From NCBI RefSeq assembly GCF_900182545.1, contig NZ_FXTJ01000002.1, positions 434,001-498,000 on the forward strand: DNA of 64,000 nucleotides. Reading direction: 5' to 3'. The notes under the pieces are model-generated. The model saw only the letters and a list, made by a program, of their open reading frames with translations. It did no database searches and was not told the origin of the DNA. Positions within the stretch are counted from its first letter, which is position 1. Every line of letters begins with the position of its first letter. The translations under genes and the position numbers were made by a program. The DNA is from Geodermatophilus aquaeductus (GTDB lineage Bacteria; Actinomycetota; Actinomycetes; Mycobacteriales; Geodermatophilaceae). Below are positions 42,664 through 53,800 of this stretch, piece after piece.

Positions 42664-43205
42664 CCGTCCTCCCCGTCGGCGTCGGCCACCGAGCCGAGCA
42701 GCTCCTCGTACCAGGGGCGGGGGGCGGCGTCGACGGCGTCGGGCAGCGTGCCGGCGTCGCCCTCGGCGGCCTCGCCGTCGACCACGACGACCAGCCGGTC
42801 CCCGGGCAGCACGTAGGCCAGCCGCTCGCGGGCCTCACGCGCGGTCCAGGCCGGGTCCGCCTGCCGCTCGAGCTCGGCCTGCAGCTCGGCGATCCGCTCG
42901 TCGTAGGCGGTGCTCTCGGCCGCCAGCCGGGCGATCTCGGCGCGGCCGTCGAGCCACTGCCGCACGGGACCGGCGAGGGTCAGCGACAGCAGCAGGAGCA
43001 GGCCGACGAAGACGACCGCCCGGCCGGTGAACAGCGGCCGGCGGGCCGCCGCGGGGCGGGCGGGAGCCCGCGGCGTGCGCCGGCCCGGGCGCCGGGCGTC
43101 GGGACGGCTGCCGGCGCCCGACCGCGTCCCGGCCGGGACCGGCCGGGACGCGGCGTGCGACAGCGGGCGGCCGGTCGAGCGCCGCCGCCCCGTACCGGCG
43201 CTCAC
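42660..43205 (-). CDS. FtsB/DivIC septum formation initiator
   Basis: 181 residues from GTG 43205. A ~60-residue basic cytoplasmic N-terminus is followed by one membrane helix (AVVFVGLLLLLSLTLAGPVR, ~62-80). A coiled coil comes next (EIARLAAESTAYDERIAELQ, ~90-115), with the short LAYVLPGDRLVVVVD tail. This is the FtsB/DivIC pattern: bitopic divisome proteins that link FtsL and FtsQ. Located after eno, as in most actinobacteria (Rv1024). Four-base gap from eno. Confidence 0.85.
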   Translation of the reverse strand: MSAGTGRRRSTGRPLSHAASRPVPAGTRSGAGSRPDARRPGRRTPRAPARPAAARRPLFTGRAVVFVGLLLLLSLTLAGPVRQWLDGRAEIARLAAESTAYDERIAELQAELERQADPAWTAREARERLAYVLPGDRLVVVVDGEAAEGDAGTLPDAVDAAPRPWYEELLGSVADADGEDG

Positions 43206-43209
43206 CGGG

Positions 43210-44499
<1,290 letters not shown>

Positions 44500-44525
44500 C
44501 TAACCAGCCCCGCCTCCCCCGTCCG

Positions 44526-45212
44526 TCAGCCGTGCGGCGATGCCGTGCGGTCCGCCGGTCCGCGGCGGAGCCGGTCGTGCGCGTCGAGCATCGCGAGGGC
44601 CTCCGGTGCCGGCTCGACGACGTCCCGGCTGAACAGGTACTCGGGGTACACCGGCTGCCGGCCGAGCATCCGGCCGAGGGGGGCCAGCCCGCCGAAGAGC
44701 ACGCGCTGCACCCGCGGCGGCGGGGAGGTGAACACCACCGTGTCGCGGTAGGCCCTCAGCGTGACCGCGGCCTGCAGGAGGTGCGGCAGGCCGCGGGCGT
44801 CCACGCGGCCGTCCCGGGCCAGGCCGAACGTGGTGGTCACCACCCGGACGAAACGGTCGCCGGGGGTCACCTCGACGAGGACCTGCGCCTCCTCCTCACC
44901 GACCTGCCACCAGTCGTGCGCGGTGCCCGGCGGCACCTCCTGGGACTCCCCGGCTCCCAGCACGCTGGTCTCCGTCCCGACCTGGAACCCCACCCGGCCC
45001 GACAGCACGGAGAAGCGCTCGGAGGAGCCCGGGTGCACGTGGGCGGCCGCGACCCGACCGCCCGGCCGGACGAAGAGGTGCGCGACGAGCGTCCGGTCGG
45101 GATGGCCCTCGGGATCGGTCAGCACCACCGCCCGCTCCCCCGTGACGGGGTTGGTGAAGACCTGTCCCCGGCGGGGGCTGGTCGCCCGTGCCCGGCTCTC
45201 GTCCGCGTGCAT
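44526..45212 (-). CDS. Cupin domain protein
   Basis: About 228 residues from ATG 45212 (GGAGG nine bases upstream). A GTG at 45269 with GAGGG five bases before it is a real alternative and would couple it to mazG. The cupin metal motif is AAHVHPGSSERFSVLSG near 55, with the second motif VPPGTAHDWWQVG. A C-terminal half of ~100 residues (GLPHLLQAAVTLRAYRDTVV) has no clear family. Probably a metal-dependent enzyme or sugar-binding protein. Function unknown. Confidence 0.8.
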   Translation of the reverse strand: MHADESRARATSPRRGQVFTNPVTGERAVVLTDPEGHPDRTLVAHLFVRPGGRVAAAHVHPGSSERFSVLSGRVGFQVGTETSVLGAGESQEVPPGTAHDWWQVGEEEAQVLVEVTPGDRFVRVVTTTFGLARDGRVDARGLPHLLQAAVTLRAYRDTVVFTSPPPRVQRVLFGGLAPLGRMLGRQPVYPEYLFSRDVVEPAPEALAMLDAHDRLRRGPADRTASPHG

Positions 45213-45277
45213 GGCACCCGCCCTCCGCCGCAGCTCCGGCCATCGTGGGCGCTGCAGGAAGCCGGCCACCAGGGCCC

Positions 45278-46192
45278 TCAGTCGCCGGATCGGCGCAGCG
45301 CCTCCGCGTCGAGCTCCCCGGCGTAGCGGCGCACGGCCTCGCGGAGCGCGTCCTCGGCGTCCCAGCCCCGCTGCACGGCCGCCGCGACGACGGCGAACAG
45401 CCGCTCCCCCAGCTCCTCCGGCGAGGCGGAGCCCAGGTCGGCCGCCTCCGGCGTCGGGAACCCGGCGCGCGCGGCCCGGCGCACCAGCGCGGTCCCCCAG
45501 GCGGTGGCCGGCTGCGAGCGCGAGACGCCCTCGGTGGGCGAGCGCCGCTGCTTCTCGGCCTTCTTGATCTCCTCCCAGCCCGCCTCGACGCCGGCGACGT
45601 CACGCGGGCCGGCGTCGCCGAACACGTGCGGGTGCCGGCGGACCAGCTTCTCCACCAGGTCGCCGGCCACGTCGTCGACGTCGAACCGCCGCTCGGCACC
45701 GGCCTCGGCGGCGACCCGCGCGTGGAAGACGACCTGCAGCAGCACGTCGCCGAGCTCCTCGCGCATCGCGACCGGGTCGTCGTCGACGATCGCGTCGTAG
45801 GCCTCGTGCGCCTCCTCGAGCAGGTAGCCGCGCAGCGAGGCGTGCGTCTGCTCGGCGTCCCAGGGGCAGCCGCCGGGCGAGCGCAGCCGGTCCATCACGG
45901 CGACGACGTCGAGCAGGCGGGCGCCGGGCGGCTCGGGGACGGCCTCGGCGACGGGGGCGCCGGGCACCTCCTCGCCCGGCCCGGCGAGCACGGCGACCTC
46001 GCCGGGCAGCGCGGCCGCGGCGGCGGCGTCGGGCACGTCGGTGACGTCACGGCCGGCGGCCCGCAGGGCGTCGGCGGTGGCCGCCGCGCCGGGGAGCGCG
46101 GCGAGCGGGCGGTCGCCGAGCGCGGTCCAGCCGGCGGGGCCGAGCAGGCCGGGCAGGCGGGGACTGACCGGCACGACGACGGCGACGGGCAC
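45278..46192 (-). CDS. mazG: MazG nucleoside triphosphate pyrophosphohydrolase
   Basis: 304 residues. The alpha-helical MazG fold has LRSPGGCPWDAEQTHASLRG, YLLEEAHEAYDAI and EELGDVLLQVVFHARV with the EExxE...ExxD magnesium site, and a second weaker half near 215-290. It cleaves NTPs, especially damaged or excess ones, to NMP and pyrophosphate. The N-terminal ~90 residues are a degenerate extra domain. GTG start at 46192, six bases from the foldase gene. The mycobacterial order mfd-mazG-eno is kept around it. Confidence 0.92.
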   Translation of the reverse strand: MPVAVVVPVSPRLPGLLGPAGWTALGDRPLAALPGAAATADALRAAGRDVTDVPDAAAAAALPGEVAVLAGPGEEVPGAPVAEAVPEPPGARLLDVVAVMDRLRSPGGCPWDAEQTHASLRGYLLEEAHEAYDAIVDDDPVAMREELGDVLLQVVFHARVAAEAGAERRFDVDDVAGDLVEKLVRRHPHVFGDAGPRDVAGVEAGWEEIKKAEKQRRSPTEGVSRSQPATAWGTALVRRAARAGFPTPEAADLGSASPEELGERLFAVVAAAVQRGWDAEDALREAVRRYAGELDAEALRRSGD

Positions 46193-46198
46193 CGGGCG

Positions 46199-47197
46199 TC
46201 AGCCCCCCGTGCCGGTCGCGGGCGCGGCGCCGGTGGCGTCGTCGAGCAGGTCGACCACGCCGCCCTCGGGCTCCTGCACGACGTCCTCGTCGGTGAACTC
46301 GCCGTAGCGCGGGTTGACGGTGACGCCCACGTCGTCGCGGACGCCGTCGACGACGCCGGCCCCCGCCTCCTCCGCGCCGGCCGACGCCTCGCTCTCCAGC
46401 TGCGGGCGGACCTCCTCGAACGACGGCGTGACCCGCTGCCCGACGAAGGCGACGACCACGCCCGGCAGGTCCGGGACGGTGACGCTGAAGCCGGTGTTCG
46501 GTGCGGCGGCGGCGACGCCCTCGGCCAGGGGCGGGGGCACGTCGGCGGTGCCGGTGGGCTGCAGCGCCGGCAGGTTGATCTCGCCGGGGTAGCGGGCCGC
46601 GACGGCCGGGTAGGACGCCGGGGCGGCGGCCAGCTCGGCGACGACGGCGTCGGCGGTGGCCTGGTCGGGGACGACGAAGTAGCCGAGCTCGACCTGCTCG
46701 AGGCCGGCCCGCACCTCCTCGTAGCGGGCGCGCAGCGCGGCGTCGTCGGTGCCGGCGTCCTCCCCGGAGGCGGCGCCGAGCTCCCGGCGCAGCAGCTGCT
46801 GGCGGGCGCTCTCCCGGACGTCCTCGCGCGAGTAGCCCTGCGACGCGGCCTGGGCGTAGAGCTCGTCCTCGTCCCGGCCGGCCAGGGCCGCGGCGACGAA
46901 GTCGGTGACGTCGGCGTCCGTGACCTCGACGTCGTTGCGCCGCGCGGCCTCGGCGTAGAGCTCCTCGCGGACGAGCAGGGTGAGCACCTGGCGGGTGAAG
47001 CCGGCGCCCGGGCCGCCGACGGCCTCGGCGATCGCGGGGTCGGCCAGCCGCTCGTCGACGGCGGACTGCAGCTCGGCCACCGTCACCTGCTCCTCGCCGA
47101 CGTAGGCGGCGACGTTGGGCGAGGTCCGGCAGCCGGCCAGGGCCGCGACGGCGGCCAGACCGACGGCGAGCGACGTGGTCAGCCGGCGGGTCAGCAC
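46199..47197 (-). CDS. SurA/PrsA-type foldase lipoprotein
   Basis: 332 residues from GTG 47197. A lipoprotein signal (SLAVGLAAVAALAGC, lipobox cysteine C23) targets it to the outer face of the membrane. The mature part matches the SurA N-terminal chaperone domain: VAAYVGEEQVTVAELQSAVD, LLVREELYAEAARRNDVEVT. A parvulin-type core is not obvious, so it may be chaperone only. Likely helps fold exported proteins. It occupies the place of the lpqU lipoprotein gene between mfd and mazG in mycobacteria. Confidence 0.82.
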   Translation of the reverse strand: MLTRRLTTSLAVGLAAVAALAGCRTSPNVAAYVGEEQVTVAELQSAVDERLADPAIAEAVGGPGAGFTRQVLTLLVREELYAEAARRNDVEVTDADVTDFVAAALAGRDEDELYAQAASQGYSREDVRESARQQLLRRELGAASGEDAGTDDAALRARYEEVRAGLEQVELGYFVVPDQATADAVVAELAAAPASYPAVAARYPGEINLPALQPTGTADVPPPLAEGVAAAAPNTGFSVTVPDLPGVVVAFVGQRVTPSFEEVRPQLESEASAGAEEAGAGVVDGVRDDVGVTVNPRYGEFTDEDVVQEPEGGVVDLLDDATGAAPATGTGG

Positions 47198-47209
47198 CAG
47201 CGGAGCGTG

Positions 47210-47224
47210 CCACACCCGGTGTGG
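47210..47224. promoter_or_regulatory. CCACACC/GGTGTGG palindrome in divergent promoter region
   Basis: CCACACCCGGTGTGG has perfect 7-base arms around one base. It lies 13 bases before the foldase start and upstream of the phosphopantetheinyl transferase gene, so one dimeric regulator could control both directions. No regulator gene is adjacent. Confidence 0.5.
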
Positions 47225-47352
47225 TGCACGACGCAGGCGGCGGGCCACCCGGGAGGGTGGTGTCCCCACGAGGAGGGATGGCCGCCGTCGCGGCCGCTGC
47301 CAGCATCGCCGGCATGCCGCCGTCCGCCCGCGCGCGCCCGGGACCCCCCGGC

Positions 47353-47973
47353 GTGACCGTCACCGTCGTGCCCCTCGTGGCCGACGACGACGCGCTCGCG
47401 CGCGCGGAGGCGGTGCTCACGCCCGGCGAGCTCGCGCGCGCCCGCCGCGGCACGCCCGCCGTCCACCGGCGCCGGGTCCTGCTGCGCGCCGCCCTGCGGA
47501 CCGCGCTGGCCACCGAGCTGGGGACCGACCCCCGCAGCGTGCCGCTCACCGCCGGCGCCGCCGGCCGCCCGGAGCTGCCCGCGGCCACGCACCTGGACGC
47601 CGGCTGCTCGGCCGCCGGCGACCTGGGCCTGGTCGCGGTGGGCCGCGGCTCCCGCGTCGGCGTCGACCTGGAACCGGTGGCGCCCTGGACCCCGGACGTC
47701 GCCGAGGAGGGCTGGCTGCACCCCACCGAGCTGCAGGCGATCGCGGCCCTGCCGCCCGGCGAACGACCCGTCGCGGCCACCCGCGCCTGGACCCGCAAGG
47801 AGGCCGTCCTCAAGGCCCGCGGGACCGGCCTGCGCGACGACCCGGCCACGGTGCTCACCGCCGTCGGGCGGACCGGCGCGACGGTGGCCGGCTGGACCCT
47901 GCACGACGTGCCCGTGCCCGACGGGTGGGTGGCCAGCCTCGCGGTCGCCCCTGACGAGGAGATCCCCCGATGA
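47353..47973 (+). CDS. 4'-phosphopantetheinyl transferase, Sfp type
   Basis: 206 residues from GTG 47353. ATG 47278 (AGGAGG only one base away) and ATG 47314 are alternatives that add low-complexity residues. The Sfp signature is GSRVGVDLEPVAPW (Asp and Glu for magnesium) and AWTRKEAVLKARGTGL near 135. It transfers phosphopantetheine from CoA to the serine of a carrier domain. The stop overlaps the start of the adenylation-carrier-thioesterase gene, whose carrier domain is the obvious substrate. Confidence 0.88.
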   Translation: MTVTVVPLVADDDALARAEAVLTPGELARARRGTPAVHRRRVLLRAALRTALATELGTDPRSVPLTAGAAGRPELPAATHLDAGCSAAGDLGLVAVGRGSRVGVDLEPVAPWTPDVAEEGWLHPTELQAIAALPPGERPVAATRAWTRKEAVLKARGTGLRDDPATVLTAVGRTGATVAGWTLHDVPVPDGWVASLAVAPDEEIPR

Positions 47974-50888
47974 CGCTCGCTCCCGCCGCTCCCCAGCTCG
48001 CCTCCTTCCGCGCCCGCTGCGAGGAGGTGGCCGGCACCGCCCTGGACGCCCCCGGCGCCCTGCACACCTTCTCGGTCGAGCGGCCCGAGGAGTTCTGGCG
48101 CGCCCTCCTCGACTGGTCGGGCGTGCCGTGGTCCGGCTCCGCGGACGTCGTCCTGACCGGCACCGACGTCGAGACCGCGCGTTTCTTCCCCGACCTGCGG
48201 CTCAACTACGCCGAGGCGCTGCTCCGCCCGCTGGACGACGCCGGCGACGACGCGCCCGCGCTCACCGCGGTGCACGCCGACCGCCCCACCGACACCTGGA
48301 CCCGCGGCGAGCTGCGCGACGCCGTCGCGCGGACGGTGACCGCGCTGCGCCGGCTGGGGCTCGCCGAGGGCGACCGCGTCGTGCTGATCGCCGGCAACAC
48401 CGGCGAGACGGCCGTGACCGCCCTCGCGGTGGCCGCGATCGGTGCCGCCGTCTCCACCGCCGCCCCCGACATGGGCGCGGCGTCCCTGCTCGGCCGCTTC
48501 GGGCAGGTCGAGCCGGCGGTGCTCGTCCTCGACCGGCGGGCGGTCGGTGACGACGTCGTCGCCGAGGTCGTCGCCGGGCTGCCGACGCTGCGGCGGGTCC
48601 TGCTGCTCGACGACGGCCCGCTGCCCGACCTCGGCGTGCCGGTGGACCGGCTGGCCGACGCCACCGCGGACGCCGAGCCGACGGCCGACTGGCCGCGACA
48701 CGCCTTCGACACCCCGCTGTTCGTGATGTTCTCCTCGGGCACCACCGGCCCGCCGAAGGCGATGGTGCACGGCGCCGGCGGCACGCTGCTCGAGCACGTC
48801 AAGGAGCACCGGCTGCACGTCGACCTCGGCCCCGGTGACACGCTCTACTTCCACACCACCACCGCCTGGATGATGTGGAACTGGCAGCTGTCGGCCCTGG
48901 CCGTCGGCGCGCACGTCGTCGTCCACGACGGCCCGGTCGCCGGCCCGGAGACGCTGTGGCGGCTGGCGGCCGACCACGGCGTCACCGTCTTCGGCACCAG
49001 CCCGGCCTACCTGCAGCTCGGCCAGGACGCCGGCCTCCGCCCCGCCGAGGCCGTCGACCTCTCCCGCCTGCGGGCCGTGCTCTCCACCGGCGCCGTCCTG
49101 CACGACTGGCAGTTCGACTGGGTGGCCGAGACGGTCGGCCCGGTGCCGCTGCAGTCGATCTCCGGCGGCACGGACATCATCGGCTGCTTCGTCCTCGGCA
49201 CCCCCGACCTGCCGGTCCGCCGCGGCCGCAGCCAGACCCGCAGCCTCGGCCTCGACGTCGCGGCGGTCGACGAGGACGGCCACGAGGTCGTCGGCCGGGT
49301 CGGCGAGCTGGTCTGCCGCCGGCCCTTCCCGAGCCGTCCCGTCGGGTTCCTGCGCGACCCCGACGGCCGCCGCTTCCACGACGCCTACTTCGCCGACCAC
49401 CCCGGGATGTGGACCCACGGCGACCTCGTCGAGTTCGACGCCGACGGCTCCTCGCGGCTGCACGGGCGCTCCGACGGCGTCCTCAACATCGACGGCCTGC
49501 GCATCGGGCCCAGCGAGATCTACACCGTGCTGCGGCAGCTGCCCGAGATCGCCGACGCGATGGCCGTGGAGCAGCGCGACGACAGCCGGCCCGGGGGCTC
49601 GCGCATGGTGCTCCTCGTCGTCCTGCGGGAGGGCGCCCGGCTCGACGGCGACCTGGACCGCACGATCCGGCGCACGCTGCGCCGGGAGGCGTCGGCCGCG
49701 CACGTGCCCTCGCTGGTCGTGGCGGTCGGCGACCTGCCGCTGACCCACAACGGCAAGCGCTCCGAGCGCGCCGCCCGCGACGCCGTCAACGGCGACCCGA
49801 TCGCCAACGCCGTCGCCCTGCGCAACCCCGGCTGCCTGGAGGAGATCGGCCGGGCGGTCGCCGCGGCCTCCGCGGCACCGGCCGGGCCGGAGGAGGACGA
49901 CGGCCTGCTCGGGCGGGTCTCGCGCATCTGGTGCGAGGTGCTCGGCCTGCGCTCCGCCGACCCCGACGACGACTGGTCCGACCTCGGCGGGACCTCCCGC
50001 CAGGTGCTCAGCCTGCTGCGGCGGGTGCGCCTCGAGCTCGACGCCGACGTCCCGGTGCAGCGCTTCGCCGAGGACCCGACGCCCGCCGGCCTCGCCCGCG
50101 CCGCGGAGGCGGCCACCACCGCCGCCCCGGCGGGCGCCACCGTCCTGCGCGCCGGTGAGGGCCGCCCGGTGTTCCTCGTGCCCGACGCGTGGGGCCAGCT
50201 GAACCTCTACGCGGGACTGGTCGAGCGGCTCGCCACCCCGCGGCCGGTGCTCGGCCTGCGGCTGCCGCTGGTGGACGCCGGAGGGCGGCACCGCACCGTC
50301 GAGGACGTCGCCGCCGACGCCCTCGCGCAGGTCCGCGAGACGCAGCCGCAGGGGCCCTACACCCTGTCCGGCTACTCCTTCGGCGGCCTGGTGGCCTACG
50401 AGGTCGCCACCCGGCTGCGCGCCGCCGGAGCGGAGGTCGGCTGCCTCGGCCTGCTCGACGCCCGCCCGCCGCAGGCAGCGCTCAGCCGCTGGGAGACCGA
50501 GCGGGTCCGCTGGGCCGGCCGCTGGGCGACGCTGCGCTCGGGTGCCGCCCTGCGGAGGGTGCTGCGCAGCCGAGAGCGGCCGTCGGCGCCGGCAGCCGCC
50601 CCCGCCGCGCCGGACCCGGAGCTGCGGTTCTTCCTCGGGACGCAGGAGGTGTCGGAGGCCTACCGGCCCGGCCGCTTCGACGGGCCGGTCGACTACTTCC
50701 TGGCCGAGGGCTCACGGGCCGCGGCGTCCCGGACCCTCGGCGCCTGGCGGCGGCGGGTCCGGGAGCTGCGGGTCGTCGACGTCCCCGGCTGGCACGGCGA
50801 CCTCGACGACGAGCGGATCGGGATGCTCAGCGACCGGCACGTCGGCACGCTCGCCGCCCGGGTGTCGGCCGCGCTGGACCGGCCCTAG
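47970..50888 (+). CDS. Adenylation-carrier-thioesterase enzyme with acetoacetyl-CoA-synthetase-like A domain
   Basis: 972 residues, no condensation or reductase domain. Residues ~1-640: an AMP-forming domain of the acetoacetyl-CoA synthetase type (SSGTTGPPKAMVHG near 253, TLYFHTTTAWMMWNWQLSAL, TGAVLHDWQFDW, SGGTDIIGCF, HGRSDGVLNIDGLRIGPSEI, C-terminal lysine in THNGKRSE). ~645-720: carrier domain with Ser near 676 in DLGGTSRQVL. ~730-972: type I thioesterase with GYSFGGLVAYE near 803 and His in VPGWHGDLDDE. Predicted action: adenylates an acid, loads it on the carrier, releases it through the thioesterase as ester, dimer or free acid. Substrate unknown; the A-domain family suggests a beta-keto or hydroxy acid. 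Co-transcribed with its phosphopantetheinyl transferase. Confidence 0.85.
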   Translation: MTLAPAAPQLASFRARCEEVAGTALDAPGALHTFSVERPEEFWRALLDWSGVPWSGSADVVLTGTDVETARFFPDLRLNYAEALLRPLDDAGDDAPALTAVHADRPTDTWTRGELRDAVARTVTALRRLGLAEGDRVVLIAGNTGETAVTALAVAAIGAAVSTAAPDMGAASLLGRFGQVEPAVLVLDRRAVGDDVVAEVVAGLPTLRRVLLLDDGPLPDLGVPVDRLADATADAEPTADWPRHAFDTPLFVMFSSGTTGPPKAMVHGAGGTLLEHVKEHRLHVDLGPGDTLYFHTTTAWMMWNWQLSALAVGAHVVVHDGPVAGPETLWRLAADHGVTVFGTSPAYLQLGQDAGLRPAEAVDLSRLRAVLSTGAVLHDWQFDWVAETVGPVPLQSISGGTDIIGCFVLGTPDLPVRRGRSQTRSLGLDVAAVDEDGHEVVGRVGELVCRRPFPSRPVGFLRDPDGRRFHDAYFADHPGMWTHGDLVEFDADGSSRLHGRSDGVLNIDGLRIGPSEIYTVLRQLPEIADAMAVEQRDDSRPGGSRMVLLVVLREGARLDGDLDRTIRRTLRREASAAHVPSLVVAVGDLPLTHNGKRSERAARDAVNGDPIANAVALRNPGCLEEIGRAVAAASAAPAGPEEDDGLLGRVSRIWCEVLGLRSADPDDDWSDLGGTSRQVLSLLRRVRLELDADVPVQRFAEDPTPAGLARAAEAATTAAPAGATVLRAGEGRPVFLVPDAWGQLNLYAGLVERLATPRPVLGLRLPLVDAGGRHRTVEDVAADALAQVRETQPQGPYTLSGYSFGGLVAYEVATRLRAAGAEVGCLGLLDARPPQAALSRWETERVRWAGRWATLRSGAALRRVLRSRERPSAPAAAPAAPDPELRFFLGTQEVSEAYRPGRFDGPVDYFLAEGSRAAASRTLGAWRRRVRELRVVDVPGWHGDLDDERIGMLSDRHVGTLAARVSAALDRP

Positions 50889-53800
50889 GAGGCGGCGGCC
50901 ACCGGCTGCTCGAGCACCGCCCGCAGCAGCGAGTGCAGGTGCTCGAGCAGCGCCACGTCGCGCAGCGGGGTGCGCCGGTCGGGGCCGACCGGGACCTTGA
51001 GCGAGACCGTCTCGACGGCGGACTTGTACGTGGCGCCGTCGGCCATCCGGGCCAGCCGCATCTGCTGGGACTCCCGCAGCGGCACCGGCGACACCCGGAT
51101 GACCCGGCCCTGCAGCGACACCTCGGTGATCCCCAGCTTCCGCATCGCGACGCGGAAGCGGGCCACCGCCAGCAGGTTGAGCACCGGCGCCGGCGGGGTG
51201 CCGTAGCGGTCGGTGAGCTCGTCGAAGACGGCCTGCGCCTGCTCGTCGTCCTGGATCGAGGCGACCTTGCGGTAGGCCTCCATCCGCAGCCGCTCGCCGG
51301 GGACGTAGTCGTGCGGCAGGTGCGCGTCGACCGGCAGGTCGACCCGGACCTCGACCGGCTCGGCCGGTGCCTCCTCGCCGGTGACCTGCGCCCGGTAGTC
51401 GGCCACGGCCTCGCCGACCAGCCGGACGTAGAGGTCGAAGCCGACGCCGGCGATGTGCCCGGACTGCTCGCCGCCGAGCAGGTTGCCCGCGCCGCGGATC
51501 TCGAGGTCCTTCATGGCCACGGCCATGCCGGCGCCGAGGTCGGTGTTGTGCGCGATCGTCGTCAGCCGGTCGACCGAGGTCTCGGTGAGCGGCCGGGAGG
51601 GGTCGTAGGTGAAGTAGGCGTAGGCGCGCTCGCGACCACGGCCCACGCGGCCGCGGATCTGGTGCAGCTGCGAGAGGCCGAAGGTGTCGGCGCGGTCGAC
51701 GATCAGGGTGTTGGCGTTGGGGATGTCCAGGCCGGACTCGACGATCGTCGTCGCGACCAGGACGTCGTACTCCTTCTCCCAGAAGCCGACCATGATCCGC
51801 TCGAGCTGGTGCTCCTTCATCTGCCCGTGGCCGACGGCGACCCGGGCCTCCGGGACCAGGGAGCGGATCTTCGCGGCGGCCTTGTCGATCGACTGCACGC
51901 GGTTGTGGATCACGAAGACCTGCCCGTCGCGCAGCAGCTCGCGGCGGATGGCGGCACCCATCTGCTTGTCGTCCCAGGCGCCCACGTAGGTGAGCACCGG
52001 GTGCCGCTCCTCGGGCGGGGTGAGGATCGTCGACATCTCGCGGATGCCGGTCAGGCTCATCTCCAGCGTGCGCGGGATCGGGGTGGCCGACATCGACAGG
52101 ACGTCGACCGCCGTCCGCATCGTCTTCAGGTACTCCTTGTGCTCGACGCCGAAGCGCTGCTCCTCGTCGACGATGACCAGCCCGAGGTCCTTGAACCGGG
52201 TGGTCGGCTGCAGGAGCCGGTGGGTGCCCACGAGGATGTCGACCTCGCCGGCGGCCAGCTCGCGCAGGATCTGCGTGCTCTCGGCGTCGGACTGGAAGCG
52301 GGAGAGCACCCGCACCTTCACCGGGAACTGCGCGACCCGCTCGGAGAACGTCTTGAAGTGCTGGTTGGCCAGCAGCGTCGTCGGCACCAGGACGGCGACC
52401 TGCTTGCCGTCCTGCACCGCCTTGAACGCGGCGCGCACGGCGATCTCGGTCTTCCCGTAGCCGACGTCGCCGCAGATGATCCGGTCCATCGGGACCGGGT
52501 TCTGCATGTCGACCTTGACCTCGTCGATCGCGGCGAGCTGGTCGGGGGTCTCCTGGAACGGGAAGGCGTCCTCGAGCTCGCGCTGCCAGACGGTGTCCGG
52601 GCCGAAGGCGTGACCCTTCGTGGCCATGCGCGCGGAGTACAGGCGGATGAGCTCCGCGGCGATCTGCTTGACCGCCCGACGCGCCTGGCCCTTGGTCTTG
52701 GCCCAGTCGGCGCCGCCGAGCTTGGACAGCGCCGGCTGCTCGCCGCCGACGTAGCGGGTGAGCTGGTCGAGGGCGTCGGTGGGCACGAACAGCCGGTCCG
52801 GTGGCTGGTTCCGCTTGCCGGGGGCGTACTCGACGATGAGGTAGTCGCGCTGGCCGCCGTGCACGGTGCGGCTGACCATCTCGACGTAGCGGCCGATGCC
52901 GTGCTGCTCGTGGACGACGAGGTCGCCGGGCTGCAGCTGCACCAGGTCGACGGCGTTGCGGCGGCGCGCGGGCATCTTCACCGCGTCGCGCATCGTGGTG
53001 CCGCGCTGGCCGGTGAGGTCGTGCTCGGTGAGCAGCGCGAGACCGACGCCGGGCAGCGCGAAGCCGGACTCCAGGTTGCCCTGGGTGATCGAGGTCAGGC
53101 CGGTCTCCGGCGCCGCCTCGATGCCGGGCACCAGCCGCACGCCGAGGTCGGCGCCGGTGAACTGGTCGGCGGCGCGCTGGGCGGGACCGGGCCCGGCGAA
53201 GGTCACCACGACCCGCCAGCCGTCCCGGGTCCAGCCGCGCAGCGACTCCACGGCGCGGTCGACGTCGCCGGCGAAGCGCTCCACCGTCGTCGCGTCGAGG
53301 GTGACGTGCGTGTCGTCGTCGTCGACGGCCAGGGTGAACGCGCCGGTGGTCCACCACGGCAGGCCCCGGCCGCGGGCGGCGGCCTCGACGTCCTCGAGGT
53401 CCCGGAACGACGACGCCCCGAGGTCCAGCGGCGCCTCGCCGGCCTCGGCGGCGGTGGCCCAGGACGCGGCGAGGAACTCCTCGGCGGTGCGGACCAGGTC
53501 GGCCGCGCGGGTGCGGACCCGCTCGGGGTCGGCGACCAGCACGTGGGTCCCGGCGGGCAGCAGGTCGGTGAGCAGCTGCATGTGCTCGTCACCGATGAGG
53601 GCCGGCGTCAGCGACTCCATGCCCTCGACGGCGATGCCCTCGGCCAGCTTGCCGAGCACCTCGATCAGCCCGGGGTGCTCGACCGCGAGCGCGGCGGCGC
53701 GGGCGCGCACCTCGTCGGTGAGCAGCAGCTCCCGGCACGGCGGCGCCCACAGCCGCTCGGGGCGGTCGTCGAGGGAGCGCTGGTCGGCGGCGGAGAAGTA

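Noticed and set aside
46047-50291. Very long minus-strand frame under the A-carrier-TE gene
   Set aside because: No domain matches; the sense strand has complete adenylation, carrier and thioesterase motifs.
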